Assembly (NCBI GenBank): GCA_040219575.1
Contig: JAVJSD010000062.1
Coordinates: 8,522 to 72,521, forward strand
From: JAVJSD01 sp040219575
GTDB lineage: Bacteria; Planctomycetota; Planctomycetia; Pirellulales; Pirellulaceae
DNA: 64,000 bases
Reading direction: 5' to 3'
The position numbers and the translations under genes are program-made. This document shows positions 1-9,056 of the stretch, piece by piece. Numbering within the stretch: position 1 is the first letter of the stretch; each line of letters starts with the position of its first letter. The notes beneath the pieces were generated by a model that saw only the letters and a list, made by a program, of their open reading frames with translations, did not search any database and was not told where the DNA came from.

Positions 1-357
1 CACCTCCGCGAGTGGCGCGAGAAGTACCACGACAAGGGGCTCGTGATCATCGGCGTCACGCGCTATTACAGCTACGACTGGAACTCGGAAACCAACCGGC
101 CGCAGCGCGAAGCCGATCTTTCCCACGAAGACGAGCAGGCGGCGATGTTGAAGTTCGCCGAGCACCACGAACTGAAGCATCGCTTCATGATCACGCCGGA
201 CGACGGACTGCTGCAAAAGGGCTACGGCGTGAGCGGCATCCCGCAGGCCGTGCTGATCGACCGCCAGGGCAAAGTCCGCCTGATCCGCGTCGGCAGCGGC
301 GAGTCGAACGCCCACGACATCGACCAGATGCTCGTCGAGCTCATCGGCGACGAATGA
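1..357 (+). CDS. Thioredoxin-like (TlpA/redoxin family) protein, C-terminal part
   Basis: The reading frame is open from the first base, so the N-terminus with any CxxC motif lies outside the window. The visible 118 residues show the second half of a thioredoxin fold: a strand VIIGVTRYY, a helix-rich middle, then GVSGIPQAVLID, in which the Ile-Pro pair is the conserved cis-proline region, followed by GKVRLIRVG. Family members are periplasmic thiol-disulfide or redoxin-type proteins, often in larger exported planctomycete proteins. Whether this one has redox cysteines cannot be seen. The gene runs convergently toward hpnH, with 69 bases between the two stop codons. Confidence 0.8.
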   Translation, partial: HLREWREKYHDKGLVIIGVTRYYSYDWNSETNRPQREADLSHEDEQAAMLKFAEHHELKHRFMITPDDGLLQKGYGVSGIPQAVLIDRQGKVRLIRVGSGESNAHDIDQMLVELIGDE

Positions 358-426
358 AACCAGCGTAGGCGAGCCGCAGGGCGTCAGCCCGCGGTGATCG
401 AACCGGCGGCGCGCAGCGCATTGACG

Positions 427-1536
427 CTACGAATTAAGCACCTTGAGGTCGACGAATCGCTTGCCGCCGTGGGGAGCGGCCATGGGAGCGTCGGCCGGCG
501 TTTCCGGTTCGGCCGGTGAGGCCCAGGGGCCGAGCAGCGTGAGACGCACCGTGGCGAGGAAACCGCGCAGCGAGCCGAAGGTGTGCTCCACGGCGGTCGG
601 CTCGTAGCCGGAGTGGACCATGCAGTCGGTGCACTTGGGGTTGCCGCTGTTGTGGCCGTAGTCGCTCCACGAGGTGCTGTCGAGCAGTTCCTGGAAGGAG
701 CCGCAGTAGCCCTCGTCGAGCAGGTAGCACGGCCTCTGCCAGCCGAACACGTTGTAGGTGGGATTGCCCCACGGCGTGCACTCCAGCTCCCAGTTGCCTT
801 TGAGAAACTCCAAGAACAACGGTGTCTGGTTGAATCGCCAGGCGCGCTTGGCGCCGTCGAGCAGGCGGGCGAACAACTGACGCGTCTGCCGGCGATGCAG
901 GAAGTGCTCCTGGTCGGGCGCCTTTTCGTACGGGTAGCCCGGCGAGATCATCATCCCTTCCACGCCGAGCTCCGTCATCTCGTCGAAGTGGGTCCGCATC
1001 CGCTCGGGATCGGCGCCGAGGAACAGCGTGGTGTTGGTGGTTACGCGAAAGCCGCGCCGCCGCGCCTCGCGAATCGCGTCGACGGCGATGTCGTAGGTCC
1101 CCTCGCGGCAGACCGCCTCGTCGTGCTCTTTGCGCGGGCCGTCGACATGCACCGAAAACGCCAGGTACTTCGACGGTTGAAAGCGGTCGAGCGACTCGAC
1201 GAGCTTGAGGGCGTTGGTGCAGAGATAGATGTACTTCTTCCGCGCGACGAGTCCGGCCACGATCTCGTCGATCTGCGGATGCAGCAGCGGTTCGCCGCCG
1301 GGGATCGAAACCATCGGCGCGCCGCACTCTTCGACGGCGGCGAAGCACTGCTCGGGCGAAAGGTTCTGTCGCAGCACCTCGGCCGGATGCTGAATCTTGC
1401 CGCAGCCGGCGCAGGCCAGGTTGCAGCGAAACAGCGGCTCGAGCATGAGCACCAGGGGGTACCGCTTCACGCGGCGGAGCTTCTTGCCCAGCACGTAGGT
1501 CGCCACGGTGGTCATCTGCGAAATCGGAACGCCCAT
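427..1536 (-). CDS. hpnH: Hopanoid biosynthesis radical SAM protein HpnH (adenosylhopane synthase)
   Basis: 369-residue radical SAM enzyme. The cluster-binding motif CNLACAGC (Cys38, Cys42, Cys45) is intact, and GGEPLLHP follows as expected for the family. HpnH attaches the adenosyl group of S-adenosylmethionine to a C30 hopene to make adenosylhopane, the first step of C35 hopanoid side-chain synthesis. The open frame extends upstream into shc, but the ATG at 1536 is the sensible start: the shc stop and this ATG share one base (TGATG), which implies translational coupling. Length and the C-terminal cysteine-containing region (CTDCMVHSG) match HpnH. Confidence 0.95.
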   Translation of the reverse strand: MGVPISQMTTVATYVLGKKLRRVKRYPLVLMLEPLFRCNLACAGCGKIQHPAEVLRQNLSPEQCFAAVEECGAPMVSIPGGEPLLHPQIDEIVAGLVARKKYIYLCTNALKLVESLDRFQPSKYLAFSVHVDGPRKEHDEAVCREGTYDIAVDAIREARRRGFRVTTNTTLFLGADPERMRTHFDEMTELGVEGMMISPGYPYEKAPDQEHFLHRRQTRQLFARLLDGAKRAWRFNQTPLFLEFLKGNWELECTPWGNPTYNVFGWQRPCYLLDEGYCGSFQELLDSTSWSDYGHNSGNPKCTDCMVHSGYEPTAVEHTFGSLRGFLATVRLTLLGPWASPAEPETPADAPMAAPHGGKRFVDLKVLNS

Positions 1537-3635
1537 CAGGACTCCCTTCGTCGCCCGAGATCGCGCCAAGTCGCCAGCGCCAGCAGGGGGAAGTAGATCG
1601 GATACATGTGGTAACGCAGATAGAACACGCGGGGAAATCCCGTGCCGGTGAACTCCGTCTCTTGCCAGCCGCCGTCGTCCTGTTGGGTGTCGATGAGGTA
1701 GCGCGCGCCTCGCTCGACCGCCACGTCGTGATGCCGTCCGGCCGCCATCAGGCCCAACAGCGCCCAAGCCGTCTGCGAGGCGGTCGGCACGCCCTGTCCT
1801 CGTAGCGTGGGATCGGCGTAGCTGTCGGCCGACTCGCCCCAACCGCCGCAGGGCTGTTGGCAGCGGACCAGCCAATCGGCGCCGCGAACCATCGCTTCAT
1901 CATCCACCGCCACACCCGCCGCCCGCAACCCCACCAGCACCTGCCACGTACCGTAGATGTAATTCACGCCCCAGCGGCCGAACCAGGCGCCGTCTTCTTC
2001 CTGATGCTGGCGGAGATACGCCAGCGACCGCTCGACCGCCGGATGACCCTGGCGGATGTCGTGCGGGGCCAAGGCTTCCAGCGCCCGGGCCGTAATGTCG
2101 GGCCAACTGGGGTCGATCATGGCGTTGTGATCGGCGAACGGCACGTAACAAAGGAATTCGGCGTCGTTGTCCTTGTCGAACGCGCCCCAACCGCCGTCGG
2201 AGTTCTGCATCGCCAGGATCCATTGCAGCCCGCGTCGGCAGGCGGCGTGATACGCCTCGGCCGTCGGCGGCGCATCGTGCTTCGCGCTGATCGCGGCCGC
2301 CTGACGCCGCGCCTCTTCGGGCGAGTCGGCCTTCGACTGGGAAACCCCGAGCGATCCCGTGCAGCCGCACTCGTCGAGCGCCATCATGACCATGATGGTG
2401 TCGTCGACATCGGGATAGAACTCGTTGTTGTATTCGAAGTACCAGCCGGCCGGCTCGGCCTTGACCTTCAGCGACCAGTCGCCCGGGCGGCGGACTTCCT
2501 TCTCCAGCAACCAGCGGCAGGCGCGGTCGATCGCCTTGTCGCCCTGGCGGCGACCGGCGGAGGCCAGGGCCCGCAACGAGATGGCGGTGTCCCACACCGG
2601 CGACTTGCACGGCTGCAGGCGAAGCGTCGTCTCGCCCTGTTCGTTCTCGCCCGCCAGGTGCAGGGCTTCGAGTTCGTCGAGACACGACCGCACCTCGGGG
2701 CTGTCGTCGTCGTAACCCAGGCATTTCAACGCCACCACGCACCAGATGATCGGCGGGAAGATGGCGCCCAGCCCGTCGCTTTGCTCGAAGCGATCCAGCA
2801 TCCACGCCTTCGCCACGGCCAGCGCGCGGCGCCGCAGGGGCCGTAGTCGCAGCGATTCGCACGTCTTCAACGTCCTGTCCAGCGTGCGGAAGAAACGCTC
2901 CCAGGTGAACAGTCCGCCGCTCGACTTGAGTCCCGGGCAACGCAGCGGCGGCCACTCTTCGGGCGGCTTGATGAACAGTTCCTCGATGCCGAGTTCGGGC
3001 GGAAGCCTGCGCACCGGCTTGGAGGCCCACATGATCGCCAGCGGCACGAGAATGGTCCGCGACCAGGAGCTGATCTGGTAGATGTTGACGGGAAACCAAT
3101 CCGGCAGCAACACGGCCTCGGGCGGCACGGCGGGGCAGTGATCGTACGAGATTTGCCCCAGCAGCGCGAGGTAAAAGCGGGTGAAGCTGTTGACGGCGTC
3201 GGCGCCGCCGTGGGCGAGGATCGCGCGGCGAGCGCGCTGCATCGGCTCCGACGCGGCGTCGTGTCCGTTCAACTTCAGCGCGAAGTAGGCTTTCACGCTG
3301 CCGCTGATCTCGACGTCGCCGCCGGGATACATCGCCCAGCCGCCGTCGGGGCGTTGCTGCTGGAGAATGTACCGCGCGGCGCGGTGCGCAATGTCGGAGT
3401 TTTCGCGCCCCATCCAGGCCAACAGCAGGATGTATTCGCTCTCCAGGATCGTGTCGCCTTCCAACTCGCCGCACCAGTGGCCGTCGGCGTGCTGGCTTTC
3501 GACAAGCCACTGGCAAGTGCGGTCGATGGCGGCGTCCAGAGACTCCGCCAACTCGCCATCGGCCGGTGAGCGGCGCTGAGCGGTCGTAGCGGAGCGGGAC
3601 GACGGCGGGGCGAGGGCGTCCTGGGGGTTGGTCAC
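1536..3635 (-). CDS. shc: Squalene-hopene cyclase
   Basis: 699 residues, normal for the family. It cyclises squalene to hopene/hopanol at the membrane. The catalytic DVDD motif, which supplies the proton-donating aspartate, is at residues 409-412. Repeated QW motifs stabilise the alpha-barrels: RPDGGW near 96, NSDGGWGAFDKDND in the C-terminal half, then EEDGAW, QPCGGWGES and QDDGGWQE. The start is a GTG at 3635; no ATG lies nearby upstream. hpnH follows with a one-base overlap, so the pair forms an operon. A DapA-family gene is divergent across a 187-base gap. Confidence 0.96.
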   Translation of the reverse strand: MTNPQDALAPPSSRSATTAQRRSPADGELAESLDAAIDRTCQWLVESQHADGHWCGELEGDTILESEYILLLAWMGRENSDIAHRAARYILQQQRPDGGWAMYPGGDVEISGSVKAYFALKLNGHDAASEPMQRARRAILAHGGADAVNSFTRFYLALLGQISYDHCPAVPPEAVLLPDWFPVNIYQISSWSRTILVPLAIMWASKPVRRLPPELGIEELFIKPPEEWPPLRCPGLKSSGGLFTWERFFRTLDRTLKTCESLRLRPLRRRALAVAKAWMLDRFEQSDGLGAIFPPIIWCVVALKCLGYDDDSPEVRSCLDELEALHLAGENEQGETTLRLQPCKSPVWDTAISLRALASAGRRQGDKAIDRACRWLLEKEVRRPGDWSLKVKAEPAGWYFEYNNEFYPDVDDTIMVMMALDECGCTGSLGVSQSKADSPEEARRQAAAISAKHDAPPTAEAYHAACRRGLQWILAMQNSDGGWGAFDKDNDAEFLCYVPFADHNAMIDPSWPDITARALEALAPHDIRQGHPAVERSLAYLRQHQEEDGAWFGRWGVNYIYGTWQVLVGLRAAGVAVDDEAMVRGADWLVRCQQPCGGWGESADSYADPTLRGQGVPTASQTAWALLGLMAAGRHHDVAVERGARYLIDTQQDDGGWQETEFTGTGFPRVFYLRYHMYPIYFPLLALATWRDLGRRRES

Positions 3636-3717
3636 GGTGCAGCTGACTCCGTTGGTCGGTCGTCCTTGACGCGACTCCGTCGCGCGAATGGAGCGTTAAC
3701 TTAGGCAATCCGGGACA

Positions 3718-3746
3718 TTGGTTCAAGGTCGATGGTGAGCTATCAT
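3718..3746 (+). promoter_or_regulatory. Candidate sigma70-type promoter for the DapA-family gene
   Basis: TTGGTT at 3718-3723 and TATCAT at 3741-3746 are separated by exactly 17 bases and lie about 75 bases upstream of the ATG at 3823. The hexamers and spacing fit a housekeeping promoter. This is pattern recognition only. Confidence 0.4.
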
Positions 3747-3822
3747 TGCGGTACACACCATGGCCAGGTCGGACTCCGCGGTCCGCCCATCCCAATCGTT
3801 CCCACCCCCACAACCCTCCCCC

Positions 3823-4839
3823 ATGGCCGACAACACCCCCCTGCGTGGCATCTTCACCCCGAACATCGTGCCGCTGGATCGCCATGGGGAGATCAACGAG
3901 CCCGAACTGCGGCGGTACGTCGACTGGCTGATCGAGCGGGGCGTGCACGGATTGTACCCCAACGGCTCGACCGGCGAGTTCACGCGCTTCACCGCCGACG
4001 AGCGACGCCGCATCATCGAGATCATGGTCGATCAGACGGCCGGCCGCGTGCCGATCCTGGCCGGGGCCGCCGAGGCCAACACCCGCGAGACGATCAAGGC
4101 TTGCGAGTACTACCACGAACTCGGCGTGCGGGCGGTGGCCATCGTGTCGCCGTTTTATTACAAACTCAGCCCCGACGGCGTGTACGCGTACTTCAAGGAG
4201 ATCGCCCAGAATTCGCCGGTCGATGTGACGCTGTACAACATCCCGCTGTTCGCCTCGCCCATCGACGTGCCGACCGTGCAGCGATTGTCGGAGGAGTGCG
4301 AGCGGGTGGCGGCGATCAAGGACTCCTCGGGCGACCTGCCGCACATGATGCGGATGATCGCCGCGGTGCGGCCGAACCGGCCCGACTTTTACTTCCTCAC
4401 CGGGTGGGACGCCGCCCTGATGCCGCTGATGCTGATCGGCTGCGACGGCGGCACGAACGCCACCAGCGGCGTGGTGCCGGAGATCACCCGCAAACTGTAC
4501 GAACTCACCCTCGCAAGGCAGCTCGACGAGGCCCGCGAGCTGCAATACCGCCTGCTGACGCTGTTCGACGGCATGCTGTTCACGGCCGAGTTTCCCAACG
4601 GCTTTCGCGAGGCGATCAAGCTTCGCGGCATCGACGCCGGCGAGGGACGTCAGCCGCAATCGGCGGTGCAGCAACTGGCGCTCGACGAGTTGCGGCAGCA
4701 GCTTCAGTGTCTGCTCGCCGCGGAAGGCTATACGGATCAGCCCGTGGGCGGCTGTCCGGTCGGAGAGAGCGTCGACCCCGAACAGATCGCGCGCATCGTG
4801 CAGGGCGTGGTCGGCGAACTGAAGAAACGCGGCTTCTAG
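3823..4839 (+). CDS. Dihydrodipicolinate synthase family protein (DapA-like aldolase)
   Basis: 338-residue TIM-barrel aldolase of the DapA/N-acetylneuraminate lyase superfamily. It shows PNGSTGEF at 47-54, the catalytic tyrosine in YNIP (Tyr138) and the Schiff-base lysine in VAAIKDSSG (Lys166). True DapA makes 4-hydroxy-tetrahydrodipicolinate for diaminopimelate and lysine, but the superfamily also contains sugar-acid lyases, so the substrate is not proven. The protein is longer than typical DapA (about 290-300 residues): about 40 extra C-terminal residues include VGGCPVGESVDPEQIARIV. The ATG at 3823 is preferred; the in-frame upstream stretch is Pro/Ser-rich and does not look coding. Confidence 0.85.
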   Translation: MADNTPLRGIFTPNIVPLDRHGEINEPELRRYVDWLIERGVHGLYPNGSTGEFTRFTADERRRIIEIMVDQTAGRVPILAGAAEANTRETIKACEYYHELGVRAVAIVSPFYYKLSPDGVYAYFKEIAQNSPVDVTLYNIPLFASPIDVPTVQRLSEECERVAAIKDSSGDLPHMMRMIAAVRPNRPDFYFLTGWDAALMPLMLIGCDGGTNATSGVVPEITRKLYELTLARQLDEARELQYRLLTLFDGMLFTAEFPNGFREAIKLRGIDAGEGRQPQSAVQQLALDELRQQLQCLLAAEGYTDQPVGGCPVGESVDPEQIARIVQGVVGELKKRGF

Positions 4840-4846
4840 CTTAGCT

Positions 4847-4868
4847 CCGCCTGAAAACGCAAAGGCGG
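4847..4868. terminator. Hairpin after the DapA-family gene, possible weak terminator
   Basis: CCGCCT and AGGCGG form a perfect 6-bp stem around a 10-base A-rich loop, starting 8 bases after the stop codon. No T-run follows, so intrinsic termination is uncertain. Confidence 0.3.
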
Positions 4869-4883
4869 CGAATCGATTGGCAG

Positions 4884-4942
4884 CACAACTCGTGAGAGTT
4901 CCGTTTCTCCTTTGCCGTCGGAAGTCTCACGACTTCCGCTAC
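4884..4942. repeat. REP-like palindromic element (GGAAGTC family)
   Basis: A short hairpin-like AACTCGTGAGAGTT is followed by CGGAAGTCTCACGACTTCCG and CTAC. The same sequence family recurs near 43413, 55336-55413 and 56602-56676, and a variant reading GGAAGTCGCCAGACTTCC occurs at 20879 and 36732. Intergenic location and palindromy are typical of REP elements. Confidence 0.75.
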
Positions 4943-4983
4943 GAAGGTTCCGGACAGGGCCAATCGTCGGCGCCGGTTGATCC

Positions 4984-5715
4984 TTACCCGCGGTTATCCT
5001 TTCCGGCGATATACGAACCGACGAGCCTGGCCACGAGCACGGCCAGGTACAATTGGCCCATGATCGCCTCGACGACGGCCAACATGCGCGCGGCCGCCGA
5101 GGTGGGCGTGATGTCTCCGTAGCCGAGCGTGGTCAGCGTGACGAAACTGAAGTAGAGCGCGGTGACCGTCTCGCTCGCGCCGAAGCGGATCGTGCCTCCG
5201 GTGGAGACCACCGACGGCAGATCGGAAAACGACAGCGGATCGACCACCGACAACAGCGAGAACACGATCGCCCAGGCCACGCCCAGCAGCAGGTAGACGC
5301 ATAGCGAGCAGCAGATCATGTTGACGTCGACGCGCTGCTGCCGAAACATCCACTGCAGCATCATGGCGATCACATAGATCATGAATGCGATGCTGAGCAC
5401 GTAGTCGACGATCAGCGATTCCTTGCGATGCCAGATCACGTCGACGAGCTGCGACAGCAGCACCGGCGCGATGAGCGCCAGGCCGATGGTTACGCTTCGC
5501 CGACTTCCGCTGATCGCGAACACCGCCGACAGCAGCATGGCGAAGAACGCCACGGTGGTGGAAAGAGAAACGAGCCAATCGGGCAACCGGGGACTTAAGA
5601 TGTTCAAGATCGGCGCCGCCACCATCAGTACGGTGATCATCGCCAGCAGGACGGCGAAGCGAGGCAGCGGTGGACTCGCCGGCGACGCGTTGGACCTGAT
5701 CTTTCGTTTGGACAT
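4984..5715 (-). CDS. Two-pore-domain-type/voltage-like potassium channel protein
   Basis: 243 residues with about six hydrophobic segments (roughly 20-40, 47-68, 77-95, 102-122, 134-155 and 215-236) and a potassium selectivity filter TLGYGD at 196-201 between the last two. The layout is S1-S6-like, but no arginine-rich voltage-sensor helix is obvious. There is no C-terminal RCK/TrkA domain: the protein stops just after the last helix. ATG 5715 is chosen because GGAG lies 8 bases upstream; an in-frame start at 5748 is possible. Inner-membrane cation channel by family. Confidence 0.85.
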   Translation of the reverse strand: MSKRKIRSNASPASPPLPRFAVLLAMITVLMVAAPILNILSPRLPDWLVSLSTTVAFFAMLLSAVFAISGSRRSVTIGLALIAPVLLSQLVDVIWHRKESLIVDYVLSIAFMIYVIAMMLQWMFRQQRVDVNMICCSLCVYLLLGVAWAIVFSLLSVVDPLSFSDLPSVVSTGGTIRFGASETVTALYFSFVTLTTLGYGDITPTSAAARMLAVVEAIMGQLYLAVLVARLVGSYIAGKDNRG

Positions 5716-5815
5716 CCCCTGACGACTCCACGGCAAAAGCGACGGCAAAGCCGTCGGCTTGGGAGAGCGTCACCCGATCCGCCAAGCCGCGTCACCTGCC
5801 TACGTGCTCACCTAC

Positions 5816-8800
5816 TCACTTCTTCCCATCCTTCACTGGCGCCGCGTCGGCCGGCTCCACCTTGCCGAACACTTCGGCCAGTCCCTGAAACAGCACGAAG
5901 AAGGAAGGCACGAACATCAGGCAGAAGAACGTGGCCGCGATCATGCCGCCGACCACCGCGTTGCCGACCGCCTGCCGACTCGCCGCGCCGGCGCCGGCCG
6001 CCACCAGCAGCGGCAGGAAGCCAAGGATCGAGGAGAAGGCCGTCATCAAGATGGCGCGAAATCGCAGCGCCGCCGCCTGCGAGGCCGATTCGAAAATCGA
6101 CAGTCCCTGGCGGCGCTGCTCCATGGCGAATTCGACGATCAAGATCGCGTTCTTGCTGGCCAGCGCCACCAACAGCACCAGGCCGATCTGCGAGTAGGTG
6201 TTCAGGTCCATGCCGCGGACCATCAGCATGATCACCACGCCCAACGCCGCCAGCGGCACCACCGCGATCACCGCCGCCGGGCTGGTCAGGCTTTCGTACT
6301 GAAACGCCAGCACCAGAAACACCAGCAACACCGCCAGAAAGAGAATCAACGCCTGCCCGCCGCCGGCCGCCTTCTCCTGATACGACATGCCGGTCCATTC
6401 GTAGCCCATGGTGTCGGGCAACTGGCTGTCGGCCATCTCCTCCATAATCTGCAGTGCTTCTCCGCTGCTGAACCCTGGCGCCGGGCCGCCGTTGACCGTC
6501 ACGGACGGAAACATCTTGTAGCGGCGGATGCTCGACGGAGCGAACGTCTCCTGCACGTCGAGGACCGATTCGATCGGCACCATCTCCCCTTCGGCGTTGC
6601 GAACCTTGAGCCGTTCGATCGCTTCCGGGGTGGCGCGGAACTGCTGGTCCGCCTGCACACGGACCTGGTAGGTGCGGTTGTTGAGCGTGAAATCGTTGAT
6701 ATAGGCCGAGCCGAGATAGGTCTGCAGCGTACCGAACACCGCGGTCAGGGGCAGGTCGAGGGAGCTGACTTTCGTGCGGTCGACATCCGCATAAAGTTGG
6801 GGGACGCTGGCGCGGAAGGTGGTGTTCATTCCCGTCAGGGCGGTCTGGCCTTCGCCCGCGACAATCATCTCCTGCGTGACGCCCTGCAGCGCGTCGAAAC
6901 CCGCACCGCCGCGGTCCTGCACCTCCATCTGGAAACCACCGGCGCTGCCCAGTCCGTCGATCGGCGGCGGCCCGAATGGAAACACGATCGCCTGGTCGAT
7001 CTTTTTGAATTCAGCTTTCAAATGGGCGAGCATGCCCACTGCCTGCAGCTGTGGCGATTGCCGCTCTTCCCAGGGTTCGAGCACGACCACCACCAGCCCC
7101 ACGTTCGAACCGCTGCTGCTGCTGAGCAGGGAGTAGCCGCTGACCACGATCCGACTGGAAACGCCCGGCGTCTTCCGCAGGATTTCGTCGACCTGCCCCA
7201 TGACCGCTTGCGTCCGCTCCTGCGACGACGCATCGGGAAGTTGCACATTCACGAACAGGTAACCCTGGTCCTCGTCGGGGACGAAGCCGGTCGGCAATCG
7301 GCTGAGCCCCACGCCGGTCAGCGCGACGAGAACGGCAAACAGGATCATCACGATCACCACCCGCCGCACCATCACGCTCATCGCGAAGCCGTATTTGCCC
7401 GTGAAGAAGTCGAATCCGCTGTTGAACCAGCCGAAGACGGTGTTCCGCATCCAGCTGTCCTTGGTGGGCCGCAAGATCATGCCGCACAGGGCGGGGCTCA
7501 TCGTCAGGGCGTTGATCGTGCTGATGATCACGGCGGCGGAAATCGTCAGCGCGAACTGCCGATAGAGTTGCCCCGTGATGCCCGGCATGAACGTCGTCGG
7601 CACGAACACGGCCAGCAGCACCAGCGAGGTGGCGATCACCGGTCCGCTGATTTCCTCCATGGCCCGCACCGCCGCCTCCTTGGGCGGCAGCCCGTCGTCG
7701 ATGTGCCGCGAACAGTTCTCGACCACCACGATGGCGTCGTCGACCACGATCCCGATGGCCAGCACGATGCCGAACAGCGAGAGCATATTGATCGAAAAGC
7801 CCATCGCCTGCATGCAGGCGAAGGTGCCGATCAGCGAGACGGGAATGGCCACCACCGGCACCAGCGTCGACCGCCAGTCCTGCAGGAAGATGAAGATCAC
7901 CAGCACCACGAGGGCGACGGCGATGAAGATCGTTTCATAAACTTCCTGCACCGAGGCGGTCACGAACAGCGTGGTGTCGAAGGGGATTTCGTACTCGGCG
8001 CCGCGCAGCCAGGTCCCCTCCGCGGACATCGCCTTCATCTCCGCGCGGACCTTGTCCGCCACCTGCAGCGCGTTGGCGCCCGGCAACTGGTAGACCGCGA
8101 TGGCGGTGCACGACTGTCCGTTGTATTCCGCGTTGTACAGGTAGTCCTTGGCGCCGAGTTCGATGTGGGCGACGTCCTTGAGTCGGACGATGCGCCCCTG
8201 CTGACTGCGGACGACGATATTGCCGAACTCCTCCTCCGTCTTCAGCCGCCCCTGGGCGCTGATGGTGTATTGAAACGCCTGTCCCCGCGGCGCCGGTGGG
8301 GCGCCGATCTGGCCGGCGGCCACCTGCACATTCTGTTCGCGAATGGCCTGCGCCACCTCGTCGGTCGTCATCTGCAGCGAATCGAGCCGCTCGGAGTCCA
8401 GCCACACGCGCATGCTGTAGTCGCCGGCGCCGAAGACCTGCACGAAGCCCACTCCCTCGATGCGGCTCAGCCGATCGCGAATGTCGAGCGCGTAGTTGCT
8501 CAGCGTCAGGCTGTCGTAGCGGTTGTCCGAGGAATAGAGTGTGATGAATTGCAAAATCTGCGTCGACTGCTTGCGGGTGGTCACGCCCTGGCGGCGGACC
8601 TCCTCGGGCAACTTGGACTGGGCGACCGACACGCGGTTCTGCACCAGCACGGTCGCCATGTCGAGGTCGGTGCCGATGTCGAACGTGACCGTCAAGTTGT
8701 AGGACCCGTCGGCGCCGCAGGTAGACGACATGTAGATCATGTCCTCCACGCCGTTGACCTCCGTTTCGATCGGCGTGGCGACCGTCTCCGCCACCACCTG

Positions 8801-8965
8801 GGCGTTGGCCCCCGGGTAAAAGCACTGCACCTGCACGGTGGGAGGCGCGATCTCCGGGTTCTTCGAGACCGGCAGCGCCCCGAAAGAAACGACGCCCGCG
8901 ATCACGATCACGACCGAAATGACCGAAGCGGCGATCGGGTGGTGGATGAAGAAGCGAGAAAGCAT
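5816..8965 (-). CDS. RND efflux transporter permease (HAE1/AcrB family)
   Basis: 1049 residues, the usual length for AcrB/MexB-type inner-membrane pumps. It has an N-terminal anchor (MLSRFFIHHPIAAS), two large periplasmic domains, and twelve transmembrane helices in two sets. The proton-relay residues are visible: the Asp pair in IGIVVDDAIVVVEN (about residue 400) and the Lys in ALASKNAILIVEF near the C-terminus. It would trimerise and work with the adaptor encoded 81 bases upstream. No TolC-type outer-membrane gene is in the window. The substrate (drugs, solvents, lipids) cannot be told. Confidence 0.95.
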   Translation of the reverse strand: MLSRFFIHHPIAASVISVVIVIAGVVSFGALPVSKNPEIAPPTVQVQCFYPGANAQVVAETVATPIETEVNGVEDMIYMSSTCGADGSYNLTVTFDIGTDLDMATVLVQNRVSVAQSKLPEEVRRQGVTTRKQSTQILQFITLYSSDNRYDSLTLSNYALDIRDRLSRIEGVGFVQVFGAGDYSMRVWLDSERLDSLQMTTDEVAQAIREQNVQVAAGQIGAPPAPRGQAFQYTISAQGRLKTEEEFGNIVVRSQQGRIVRLKDVAHIELGAKDYLYNAEYNGQSCTAIAVYQLPGANALQVADKVRAEMKAMSAEGTWLRGAEYEIPFDTTLFVTASVQEVYETIFIAVALVVLVIFIFLQDWRSTLVPVVAIPVSLIGTFACMQAMGFSINMLSLFGIVLAIGIVVDDAIVVVENCSRHIDDGLPPKEAAVRAMEEISGPVIATSLVLLAVFVPTTFMPGITGQLYRQFALTISAAVIISTINALTMSPALCGMILRPTKDSWMRNTVFGWFNSGFDFFTGKYGFAMSVMVRRVVIVMILFAVLVALTGVGLSRLPTGFVPDEDQGYLFVNVQLPDASSQERTQAVMGQVDEILRKTPGVSSRIVVSGYSLLSSSSGSNVGLVVVVLEPWEERQSPQLQAVGMLAHLKAEFKKIDQAIVFPFGPPPIDGLGSAGGFQMEVQDRGGAGFDALQGVTQEMIVAGEGQTALTGMNTTFRASVPQLYADVDRTKVSSLDLPLTAVFGTLQTYLGSAYINDFTLNNRTYQVRVQADQQFRATPEAIERLKVRNAEGEMVPIESVLDVQETFAPSSIRRYKMFPSVTVNGGPAPGFSSGEALQIMEEMADSQLPDTMGYEWTGMSYQEKAAGGGQALILFLAVLLVFLVLAFQYESLTSPAAVIAVVPLAALGVVIMLMVRGMDLNTYSQIGLVLLVALASKNAILIVEFAMEQRRQGLSIFESASQAAALRFRAILMTAFSSILGFLPLLVAAGAGAASRQAVGNAVVGGMIAATFFCLMFVPSFFVLFQGLAEVFGKVEPADAAPVKDGKK

Positions 8966-9026
8966 CTTGGGCGACCTGGGAGAACGGTGTTGACGGGCGG
9001 CGGTTGGTGAGTCGGGACAGGTCCGT

Positions 9027-9056
9027 CTCGATCATTCCTGACTCGATCATTCCTGA
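9027..9056. repeat. 15-bp direct tandem duplication at the end of the efflux adaptor gene
   Basis: Two identical copies of CTCGATCATTCCTGA (9027-9041, 9042-9056) sit at the junction. The adaptor stop codon (minus strand, 9047-9049) lies inside the second copy, so the duplication occurred at the gene end. Confidence 0.7.

Noticed and set aside
1900..4674. Minus-strand open frame of 924 codons spanning shc and the DapA-family gene
   Set aside because: It crosses two well-supported genes and a promoter region and its composition is Arg-rich and shadow-like.
5759..9010. Very long plus-strand open frame (1083 codons)
   Set aside because: It lies opposite the RND transporter gene and is rich in His/Arg/Gln, as expected for the complement of a GC-rich coding strand. 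The minus-strand protein has all family motifs.
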